Positions 6,286 through 12,962 of a DNA stretch of 12,962 bases are shown here, one piece after another. The position numbers and the translations under genes were made by a program. Within the stretch, counting starts at the first letter, position 1. Each line of letters begins with the position of its first letter. Source of the stretch: Thermotogae bacterium (GTDB taxonomy: Bacteria; Thermotogota; Thermotogae; UBA12178); NCBI GenBank assembly GCA_003641795.1, contig QNAP01000027.1, positions 1 to 12,962 of the forward strand, written 5' to 3'. The notes under the pieces are model-generated. The model did no database searches. It was not told where the DNA came from and worked only from the letters and a program-made list of their open reading frames with translations.

Positions 6286-7939
6286 CGTTGTGAAAAAGGG
6301 AGTTGAAAGGGCACCTCACAGATCTCTTCTTAAAGCTTTGGGTATAACGAAGGCCGAGTTCGTCAGACCATTCATAGGAATCGCCAGCTCCGAAAACGAG
6401 GTAGTTCCAGGCCATATCCATCTCGGTAAGATTGTGGAAGCTGTCAAAGCTGGAGTGAGAATGGCAGGGGGTGTTCCCTTCGTTTTTTCAACCATCGGAA
6501 TATGCGACGGGATAGCTATGGATCACAAAGGTATGAAGTTTTCCCTGCCTTCAAGAGAGATCATCGCAGACTCGGTGGAGATAGTCGCTAATGCGTTTCC
6601 CTTTGATGGTCTGGTCCTTGTTTCCAATTGCGACAAGATAACACCTGGTATGTTGATGGCTATGGGTAGGCTAAACGTACCTTCTATTCTGGTGTCTGGA
6701 GGTCCCATGCTTTCTGGTAGCTACAGGGGAAGAAGGGTCGATTTGATAACCGTCTTCGAAGCGGTGGGAATGTACAAGGCTGGAAAGATCGGGGAGGAAG
6801 AGCTGCTTGAAATAGAAAACGTGGGATGTCCTGGAGCTGGATCGTGTGCAGGACTCTTCACGGCAAACTCTATGAACGCGCTTTCGGAGGCTCTCGGCCT
6901 GGCATTGAAGGGCAACGGTACCATCCCTGCAGTGTACGCCGAAAGAGTAAGGATGGCGAAAGAAGCAGGGATGAGAGTCGTAGAGTTAGTGGAAAAAGGC
7001 TTGAAACCTCGAGATGTGGTCGATCATGATTCTTTTGCCAACGCCATTGCACTGGATTTGGCCCTTGGTGGCTCCACCAACACAGTTTTGCACCTCAAAG
7101 CCATAGCGGAAAGCTTTGGTATAAACTTGGACATCGGACTCTTTGACGAGATGAGTAGGAAAGTGCCGCATCTTTGCAACCTCTCGCCGGTAGGCCCGCA
7201 CGATATCGAAGATTTGCATCAAGCTGGGGGGATATACGCCGTCCTCAGGAGATTGAAAGACGGAGGACTTTTGAAGGAGGATGCGATGACTGTCTACGGT
7301 CGCAGAATAGGGCAACTCGTCGAAGATGCGAGGGTTCATAACGACGACGTGATACGACCGCTGGAAAGACCTTACCACAAAGAAGGTGGACTGGGTGTGT
7401 TCTATGGGAGTCTCGCTCCAGAAGGAGCGGTAGCCAAGCTTTCGGGCATTCCGGAGAAGATGAGGCAACACATCGGCCCTGCAGTCGTCTTTGAAGACGG
7501 AGAGATCGCTACCAGGGCCATACTTTCTGGAAAGGTGAAGAAAGGGGACGTCGTGGTGATAAGGTACGAGGGGCCAAAGGGTGGTCCAGGAATGAGGGAG
7601 ATGCTTTCTCCAACTTCAGCAATAGCGGGGATGGGGCTCATCGAGGACGTCGCATTGATCACAGATGGGAGGTTCTCTGGGGGCTCGCGTGGCGCGGTAA
7701 TCGGTCACGTTTCTCCTGAAGCAGCGGAAGGGGGTCCCATTGCCATTGTCGAAAACGGTGATCGGATAGAAATTGATGTAGAGAAAAGAGAGATAAACCT
7801 GCTCGTAGACGAAGAAGAAGTGAAGAGAAGATATAGTGCCTTGAAAAAGCACAAACCGGAAGTGAGAGAAGACGTTCTGAAGAGATATTCCTACTTGGTT
7901 CGATCGGCGTCCACCGGGGCCATGCTGAAGAGATTCTGA
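6275..7939 (+). CDS. ilvD: Dihydroxyacid dehydratase
   Basis: Iron-sulfur dehydratase producing 2-ketoisovalerate and 2-keto-3-methylvalerate, the last shared step before leucine synthesis or transamination. It has 554 residues, normal for the family. Conserved blocks are SNCDKITPGM (Cys119), GAGSCAGLFTANSMN (Cys191), GGSTNTVLH, EGPKGGPGMREML and TDGRFSGG near the C-terminus. Cys119 and Cys191 align with cluster ligands. The TPC cysteine found in many [2Fe-2S] members is Gly46 here (VVPGHIHL), as in E. coli-type enzymes, while Cys77 (ICDGIAM) replaces the more usual Asp or Ser. The start ATG 6275 lies inside the end of ilvC (11-base overlap), suggesting coupled translation. Confidence 0.96.
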   Translation: MRSDVVKKGVERAPHRSLLKALGITKAEFVRPFIGIASSENEVVPGHIHLGKIVEAVKAGVRMAGGVPFVFSTIGICDGIAMDHKGMKFSLPSREIIADSVEIVANAFPFDGLVLVSNCDKITPGMLMAMGRLNVPSILVSGGPMLSGSYRGRRVDLITVFEAVGMYKAGKIGEEELLEIENVGCPGAGSCAGLFTANSMNALSEALGLALKGNGTIPAVYAERVRMAKEAGMRVVELVEKGLKPRDVVDHDSFANAIALDLALGGSTNTVLHLKAIAESFGINLDIGLFDEMSRKVPHLCNLSPVGPHDIEDLHQAGGIYAVLRRLKDGGLLKEDAMTVYGRRIGQLVEDARVHNDDVIRPLERPYHKEGGLGVFYGSLAPEGAVAKLSGIPEKMRQHIGPAVVFEDGEIATRAILSGKVKKGDVVVIRYEGPKGGPGMREMLSPTSAIAGMGLIEDVALITDGRFSGGSRGAVIGHVSPEAAEGGPIAIVENGDRIEIDVEKREINLLVDEEEVKRRYSALKKHKPEVREDVLKRYSYLVRSASTGAMLKRF

Positions 7940-7953
7940 AGGGGGGAGTTCGG

Positions 7954-9558
7954 TTGGGATCAGCTGTGAAGATTTACGACACCACCTTGAGAGATGGGGC
8001 GCAGGCTTTTGGCGTTTCTTTTTCTCTCGAGGACAAGCTCAGAATAGCCGAAGCCCTCGACGACCTCGGTATACACTATCTTGAAGGAGGTTGGCCAGGT
8101 TCCAACCCAAAAGATATAGCGTTTTTCGAGAAGATAAAGAAGTTCCCATTGAAGAACATCAGGGTGGCGGCTTTCAGCTCTACGAGACGTCCAAGGATGA
8201 AGATTGAAGAGGATAAGAACATTCAAACGCTTCTGAAAGCGGAAACACCGGTCTATACCATTTTCGGAAAGAGTTGGGATCTGCACGTGCTGGAAGCTAT
8301 CAAAACCACCCTTGAGGAGAATCTGGGGATGATCTACGATACCATAGCGTATCTGAAAAAATTCGCCGACGAGGTTATCTACGATGCAGAACACTTTTTC
8401 GATGGTTACAAGTCCAACAGAGAGTATGCTCTGGAAAGCATCAGAACCGCCGCTCAAGCGGGGGCTGATTGTATAGTGTTGGCGGACACCAATGGGGGCA
8501 CCATGTGGTACGAGCTGGAGGAGATAGTAGAAGACGTTAAGAGAAATCTCTCTGTTCCTTTGGGAATACACACCCACAACGATTCCGACCAGGCGGTGGT
8601 GAACTCCTTGGTTGCCGTCAAAAAAGGTGTAGTGCACGTTCAAGGTACCATAAATGGTTTGGGAGAGAGGTGCGGAAACGCCAATCTCTGTTCGGTGATT
8701 CCGAATCTTGTTTTCAAGATGGAAATCGAGGCAATTCCGAAAGAGAGAGTGAAGAAACTTTCATCCGTTTCTCGACTGGTCTCAGAGCTTTCCAACAAAC
8801 CTCACGACGAGCACATGCCTTATGTGGGTGAAAATGCGTTTGCTCACAAGGGCGGGGTGCATGTTTCAGCGGTCAAAGTAAACCCCAAAACGTACGAGCA
8901 CATCGATCCAAGACTCGTTGGAAACGAGAGAAAGATATCCGTTTCCGAGCTTTCCGGAAGGAGTAACATTCTCGAGAAGGCGAGGGAAATGGGAATAAAG
9001 TTGGACAGGACATCGCCGGCAGTGCGGGAAGTTTTGAAAAAAGTCAAGGAGTTGGAAGCTCAAGGATATCACTTCGAAGGTGCCGAGGCGTCCTTTGAGC
9101 TGCTCTTCAAGGAGATGACGGGGGAGAAGAAGAAGTACTTTGATTTCTTGGGTTTCAACGTTGTCACTTGGAGGCAAGATGGGAGAGTCTATTCGGAAGC
9201 TTCTGTCAAGGTGAAGGTACCAGACGAAGTGGCGAAAAAACGAGGATTTGAAGAATCTTTTGAGCACACCGCCGCTGATGGTGAGGGTCCTGTAGATGCA
9301 CTTGACAAAGCGGTTAGAAAGGCGCTTGAGAAATTCTATCCGTCCCTCAAGAAAGTGAGGTTGGCAGATTACAAGGTGAGAATCCTCAACGGTCAGGCAG
9401 GAACCAGGGCCACTACGCGAGTGTTGATCGAATCCACAGATGGTGAGAGACGATGGGGAACGGTGGGCGTGTCTTCCAACATCATCAACGCCTCGTGGTC
9501 AGCGTTGGTGGATTCGTTGGTCTACAAGCTCTACTTGGAAGAGAAGGAGAGGGCATAA
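7954..9558 (+). CDS. cimA: (R)-citramalate synthase
   Basis: Claisen-type synthase condensing acetyl-CoA with pyruvate to citramalate, the entry to isoleucine without threonine deaminase. It has 534 residues. The DRE-TIM barrel shows DTTLRDG (9-15, Arg13 and Asp14), Glu44 in LEGGWPGSNPKD, metal histidines His206 and His208 in HTHND, and NGLGERCGNANL (234-245). A C-terminal regulatory domain follows. AQAFGVSFSLEDK and GGWPGSNPKD typify the citramalate-synthase subfamily and differ from the EQSPGAS and EAGFP of true LeuA. The TTG start at 7954 is chosen because GGGGGGAG (7941-7948) lies five bases upstream; GTG 7966 is too far. The position beside leuA and the absence of ilvA agree. The alternative is a second isopropylmalate synthase, which is less likely. 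Confidence 0.9.
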   Translation: MGSAVKIYDTTLRDGAQAFGVSFSLEDKLRIAEALDDLGIHYLEGGWPGSNPKDIAFFEKIKKFPLKNIRVAAFSSTRRPRMKIEEDKNIQTLLKAETPVYTIFGKSWDLHVLEAIKTTLEENLGMIYDTIAYLKKFADEVIYDAEHFFDGYKSNREYALESIRTAAQAGADCIVLADTNGGTMWYELEEIVEDVKRNLSVPLGIHTHNDSDQAVVNSLVAVKKGVVHVQGTINGLGERCGNANLCSVIPNLVFKMEIEAIPKERVKKLSSVSRLVSELSNKPHDEHMPYVGENAFAHKGGVHVSAVKVNPKTYEHIDPRLVGNERKISVSELSGRSNILEKAREMGIKLDRTSPAVREVLKKVKELEAQGYHFEGAEASFELLFKEMTGEKKKYFDFLGFNVVTWRQDGRVYSEASVKVKVPDEVAKKRGFEESFEHTAADGEGPVDALDKAVRKALEKFYPSLKKVRLADYKVRILNGQAGTRATTRVLIESTDGERRWGTVGVSSNIINASWSALVDSLVYKLYLEEKERA

Positions 9559-9559
9559 G

Positions 9560-11155
9560 ATGAGAGTAAAGATATTTGATACCACTCTTCGAGATGGCGA
9601 GCAGTCTCCGGGAGCTTCCATGTCGGTGGAAGAGAAAGTGGAAGTGGCTCTGATGCTGGAGCATCTCGGAGTTGACTTGATAGAAGCGGGTTTCCCGGTT
9701 TCCTCACCGGTACAGTTCAAAGGGGTGAGAAAGGTAGCGGAGCGTGTCAGAAAAGCGACCGTCGTAGCGTTGGCCAGGTGTGTTGAGAAGGATATAGATG
9801 CAGCGTATGAAGCGTTGAAGGAGAACAAGAACAGGATGATACACGTCTTCATCGCAACTTCACCTATTCACAGGAAATACAAACTGGGGATGGAGAAGGA
9901 AGAGATACTGGAAAGAATCCGCAAGTACGTAAGCTACGCCAAAAAGTACAGTGAATTCGTCGAATTTTCCGCAGAAGACGCTTCCAGAACCGAACTCCCC
10001 TTCCTCTTGGAGGTTGTTAAGACGGCCATAGAAGCGGGAGCCAGCACGGTCAACATACCTGACACTGTTGGATACGCCATTCCTGAGGAATTCGGCGCGA
10101 TGATCAAAGCTATAAAAGAGGGAGTTCCGAGGATAGAAAATGTCGATCTCTCCGTTCACTGCCACAACGATCTGGGGCTCGCGCTGGCCAATTCTATAGC
10201 TGCTGTGCGTAGTGGAGCTACGCAGGTGGAAGTGACGTTGAACGGCATAGGTGAACGAGCAGGAAACTGTGCGCTTGAAGAATTCGTCATGGCTGCCAAG
10301 GTGAGGAAGGATATTTTAGGATTCGAAACCGGGGTGGACCCTGCATTGCTTTATCCAGCTTCGAGGTTACTGGTACACATCACTGGAATGATACCCTCGA
10401 GAAACAAAGCCATAGTGGGGGAAAACGTGTTCTTGCACGAATCGGGAATACACCAGGATGGTGTGTTGAAGATGAGGGAAACGTACGAGATCATGAAGCC
10501 TTCGGATGTAGGACGTTCATCTGAGACTCTGGTTATGGGTAGGCATTCCGGAAAGCATGCCCTCAAGAAGAAATTGGAAACTTATGGCATCCATATAGAT
10601 GCGGAGAGGTTCCAGAAGGTTTTTGAGCGCTTTCTCGAGTTGGCAGATAAGAAGAAGGAAGTCTACGACGACGATCTTCTCTCCATTGTTTCAGAGGTTC
10701 TCAGAGAACCTCTCCGCGGTTACAAGCTTACACATTTTCACGTCTACACCGGAAACACCGTGATCCCCACGGCTACGGTGAAGCTCCATGCGGGAGAAGA
10801 GGGAAAGGATGCGGCAGAAACAGGAGATGGTCCCATTGACGCCATCTTCAGAGCTATAGACAGAGTCACCGGTCTGGCTACCAGACTCGAAGAGTACGTT
10901 ATACAAGCGGTGGGATCGGGGAAAAATGCTCAAGGTGAAGTCAAACTGACTCTACAGATAGGTCAGGGGCGGTACAGCGGAAGAGGCGTTTCTACCGATA
11001 TTGTGGAAGCTTCCGCCATGGCCTATGTGAACGCCATCAACAAGTACCTTTTAGCGAAGAAAGGAGCTTTCGAAAAAGGCGTGGCGAAGGAAGGTGGAGG
11101 ACATGACATTGGCTCAAAAGATACTGGCACGGAAGGCTGGCAAGAGCAGAGTTGA
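9560..11155 (+). CDS. leuA: 2-isopropylmalate synthase
   Basis: Condenses acetyl-CoA with 2-ketoisovalerate, the first committed step of leucine synthesis. It has 531 residues from ATG 9560, one base after the cimA stop. Visible are DTTLRDGEQSPGAS (Arg11, Asp12), Glu42 in EAGFP, metal ligands His200 and His202 in HCHND, NGIGERAGNCALEE, and HESGIHQDG in the linker. A C-terminal LeuA dimer/regulatory domain (about 380-500) probably binds leucine for feedback inhibition. An in-frame start at 9440 would lie within cimA and is not used. Odd point: after AINKYLLAKK the chain continues with about 30 glycine-rich residues that overlap leuC by 53 bases. This looks like read-through after loss of an earlier stop. 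Confidence 0.95.
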   Translation: MRVKIFDTTLRDGEQSPGASMSVEEKVEVALMLEHLGVDLIEAGFPVSSPVQFKGVRKVAERVRKATVVALARCVEKDIDAAYEALKENKNRMIHVFIATSPIHRKYKLGMEKEEILERIRKYVSYAKKYSEFVEFSAEDASRTELPFLLEVVKTAIEAGASTVNIPDTVGYAIPEEFGAMIKAIKEGVPRIENVDLSVHCHNDLGLALANSIAAVRSGATQVEVTLNGIGERAGNCALEEFVMAAKVRKDILGFETGVDPALLYPASRLLVHITGMIPSRNKAIVGENVFLHESGIHQDGVLKMRETYEIMKPSDVGRSSETLVMGRHSGKHALKKKLETYGIHIDAERFQKVFERFLELADKKKEVYDDDLLSIVSEVLREPLRGYKLTHFHVYTGNTVIPTATVKLHAGEEGKDAAETGDGPIDAIFRAIDRVTGLATRLEEYVIQAVGSGKNAQGEVKLTLQIGQGRYSGRGVSTDIVEASAMAYVNAINKYLLAKKGAFEKGVAKEGGGHDIGSKDTGTEGWQEQS

Positions 11156-12359
11156 GCCTGGTGAATTTCTCCTGCTGGATGTTGATGTGGCCCTCGCCAA
11201 CGATATAACGGCCCCTCTGGCCATCCAAAAATTCAAAGAATATGGTGGCGAGAAGGTACACGATCCTGACAGAATCGTCCTGGTGCCGGACCATTTCGTT
11301 CCGAACAAGGATATCGAATCCGCCATGCAGGTGAAGCTGCTTAGAGAATTCGCCGAGGAGCAGGGCATAAAGCACTTCTACGAGGTTGGAAGGATGGGTA
11401 TAGAGCATGTTCTTCTTCCTGAGGAAGGCTTGGTCAAGTCGGGAGATTTGGTGGTGGGAGCAGATTCCCACACCTGCACTTATGGTGCTCTCGGTGCTTT
11501 TGCTACTGGTGTGGGGTCGACAGACATAGCTGGGGTGTATCTAACAGGTAGGGTCTGGCTGAGAGTACCAGAAAGTATAAAGGTTCAACTGGTGGGGAGT
11601 TTCAAAGATTTCGTCACCGCAAAAGATGTCATTCTCAAGCTTATCTCCATTTTGGGAGTGGACGGAGCCAACTACAGGGCTCTCGAATTCTTTGGCCCAG
11701 CTCTCAGGGAGATCTCCATGGACGGTAGGTTCACGATATCCAACATGGCGATAGAAGCGGGTGGTAAAGCAGGACTCTTCCCTGTGGACGAAGTCACGAT
11801 GGCTTATGAAAAGGAAAGAAACATAGAGGTTGAAACACTTTCGGTGGATGAAGATACTGTCTATTGGAAAGAAGTGCATCTCGATCTTTCTCAACTCGAG
11901 CCCCAGGTGGCATACCCTTTCTTACCTTCCAACACGAAGGACGTGACCGAGGCCGAGAGGGAGGGGATAAAGGTCGACCAGGTAGTCATTGGGAGTTGCA
12001 CCAACGGTAGGATCGAGGATCTAAGGTTGGCGGCGCAGGTTCTGAAAGGCCGCAAGGTGGCTCCACATGTTCGCTGCATCGTGATACCTGGTTCTCAAAA
12101 TGTGGTGAAGCGAGCTTTGAAAGAAGGGCTTGTGGATATCTTTCTTGAGAGCGAATGTGTCTTCTCTACACCAACGTGCGGACCGTGTCTCGGCGGACAC
12201 ATGGGGGTCCTTGCAGAAGGTGAGGTGGCCGTTTCTACCACCAACAGAAACTTTGTGGGGAGGATGGGTCACCCAAAAAGCAAGGTCTTTCTCGCTTCTC
12301 CTGCCGTAGCAGCGGCCAGCGCGGTAAGAGGGTACATAGCCGATCCGAGACGTTTGTGA
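11103..12359 (+). CDS. leuC: 3-isopropylmalate dehydratase, large subunit
   Basis: Aconitase-family subunit that isomerises 2- to 3-isopropylmalate and, in this operon, probably also citramalate to 3-methylmalate. It has 418 residues from ATG 11103, the length of the archaeal/thermophile LeuC type rather than the longer (about 470) enterobacterial type. The [4Fe-4S] ligands are Cys299 (GSCTNGR), Cys359 and Cys362 (TPTCGPCLGGH). DSHTCTYGALGAFATGVGSTD (from 121) and TNRNFVGRMG (379-388) are substrate and cluster motifs. The ribosome binding site AAGGTGGAGG (11091-11100) is encoded inside the leuA tail. A GTG at 11094 would add three residues but lies within that site. The partner LeuD follows 17 bases downstream. 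Confidence 0.95.
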   Translation: MTLAQKILARKAGKSRVEPGEFLLLDVDVALANDITAPLAIQKFKEYGGEKVHDPDRIVLVPDHFVPNKDIESAMQVKLLREFAEEQGIKHFYEVGRMGIEHVLLPEEGLVKSGDLVVGADSHTCTYGALGAFATGVGSTDIAGVYLTGRVWLRVPESIKVQLVGSFKDFVTAKDVILKLISILGVDGANYRALEFFGPALREISMDGRFTISNMAIEAGGKAGLFPVDEVTMAYEKERNIEVETLSVDEDTVYWKEVHLDLSQLEPQVAYPFLPSNTKDVTEAEREGIKVDQVVIGSCTNGRIEDLRLAAQVLKGRKVAPHVRCIVIPGSQNVVKRALKEGLVDIFLESECVFSTPTCGPCLGGHMGVLAEGEVAVSTTNRNFVGRMGHPKSKVFLASPAVAAASAVRGYIADPRRL

Positions 12360-12376
12360 AGGTGGAGGGAGAAAAG

Positions 12377-12877
12377 ATGAAGATCAGAGGTAAGGTCTTC
12401 GTGTTCGGCAACAACGTCAATACTGACGAGATCATTCCTGCACGATACCTCAACACGGCGGATCCTACCGAGCTTGCAAGATATTGCATGGAAGATGCAA
12501 GACCGGGTTTCGGCCGAGGGACAGATATAAAGGGCAGTATCATAGTGGCTGGTGAGAACTTCGGGTGTGGTTCTTCAAGAGAACATGCTCCTGTGGCTAT
12601 AAAAGCGGCTGGTATATCCTGTGTCATGGCCAGGTCGTTCGCCAGAATATTCTTCAGAAACGCCATCAATATCGGTCTACCCATCGTGGAACTGACGGAA
12701 GCCGACACCTTCGAAGAAGGGGATATTGCAGAAGTGGATTTGGAAACTGGCAAGGTTAGAAACATCACCAAAAGTACAGAATACAACGCAAAACCCTACC
12801 CTGCATTTTTGAGAAAGATCGTTGAAGCTGGGGGATGGTTGGAATACTGCGTGAAGTCCCTTCAATCCCTTTCTTAA
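12377..12877 (+). CDS. leuD: 3-isopropylmalate dehydratase, small subunit
   Basis: Swivel-domain subunit that completes the LeuCD active site. It has 166 residues, typical of the short archaeal/thermophile LeuD type. NVNTDEIIPARYLNTAD (13-29) holds the substrate-recognition loop, here YLNT; as I recall, methanogen homoaconitase has YLRT at this place, so the Asn argues against homoaconitase activity, though weakly. ENFGCGSSREHAP (60-72) is the other conserved active-site block. Start ATG 12377 has GGAGGGAG (12364-12371) at 5-base spacing. An in-frame GTG at 12356 overlaps the leuC stop but has no suitable site of its own, so the shorter start is preferred. Confidence 0.94.
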   Translation: MKIRGKVFVFGNNVNTDEIIPARYLNTADPTELARYCMEDARPGFGRGTDIKGSIIVAGENFGCGSSREHAPVAIKAAGISCVMARSFARIFFRNAINIGLPIVELTEADTFEEGDIAEVDLETGKVRNITKSTEYNAKPYPAFLRKIVEAGGWLEYCVKSLQSLS

Positions 12878-12895
12878 CGGGAAAGGTGGGAGGGT

Positions 12896-12962
12896 GTGAG
12901 AAACGTGGGCTTCAAGGTAGCAGGTTTACCAGGTGATGGTATCGGTCGGGAGAAAATGAGAG
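12896..12962 (+). CDS. leuB: 3-isopropylmalate dehydrogenase, N-terminal fragment cut by window end
   Basis: Only the first 22 residues are visible. VAGLPGDGIGREKM matches the N-terminal nucleotide-binding strand and PGDGIG motif of the isopropylmalate/isocitrate dehydrogenase family. With its position after leuCD, LeuB is the natural call. It would oxidatively decarboxylate 3-isopropylmalate and, with a citramalate route, 3-methylmalate to 2-ketobutyrate. GTG 12896 follows AAGGTGG (12883-12889) by six bases. GTG 12905 is an alternative, using GGGAGG (12888-12893). The residues after PGDGIG are REK rather than the usual PEV. The gene continues beyond the window. Confidence 0.85.
   Translation, partial: MRNVGFKVAGLPGDGIGREKMR

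Noticed and set aside
1..12962. CRISPR arrays, tRNA and rRNA genes
   Set aside because: No regularly spaced repeats and no tRNA cloverleaf or rRNA segments were seen on either strand by eye.

Overview
The window most likely comes from a member of the Thermotogae (Thermotoga/Pseudothermotoga-like). The order ilvB-ilvN-ilvC-ilvD-cimA-leuA-leuC-leuD-leuB matches what I recall of the Thermotoga maritima branched-chain amino-acid operon (TM0548-TM0556). Strong AGGAGG-type ribosome binding sites, frequent AGA/AGG arginine codons, Glu/Lys-rich proteins and tight gene packing fit a thermophile. This assignment rests on memory of the family, not on a search.

Left third (1-3021), accessory region. A decayed N-terminal piece of an IS256-family transposase (+ strand, 2-121) is followed by an extended -10 promoter and a secreted coiled-coil protein of unknown function (285-1346). 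A convergent minus-strand gene encodes a membrane-anchored TPR protein (1585-2325). The gap between them holds a weak terminator-like hairpin and a 119-nt segment closed by a perfect 10-bp inverted repeat with further nested helices, a candidate structured RNA. Directly upstream of the TPR gene lies a second, frameshifted and deleted IS256-family transposase remnant on the minus strand. The two accessory genes are thus bracketed by oppositely oriented transposase relics.

Leader (about 2742-3021). No convincing gene lies here. It has a TTAACA-N6-TGTTAA dyad, a TTCACCG/CGGTGAA hairpin and, just before the ilvB ribosome binding site, three segments in which a central GTTGTGATC can pair with a GATCACAA on its left or an ATCACAAC on its right. 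This looks like a mutually exclusive hairpin switch or a pair of operator half-sites, and is the most likely place for control of the operon.

Right two thirds (3022-12962), one co-directional operon. IlvB and IlvN form acetohydroxyacid synthase, followed by ketol-acid reductoisomerase (IlvC) and dihydroxyacid dehydratase (IlvD), which serve both valine and isoleucine. A citramalate synthase (CimA) and a 2-isopropylmalate synthase (LeuA) follow in tandem, then the two isomerase subunits LeuC and LeuD and the start of LeuB, cut by the window end. No ilvA is present. CimA implies that 2-ketobutyrate for isoleucine is made from pyruvate and acetyl-CoA, with LeuCD and LeuB acting on both citramalate- and isopropylmalate-derived intermediates. 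Genes overlap or are separated by at most 18 nt. The unusual case is leuA, whose tail runs 53 nt into leuC.
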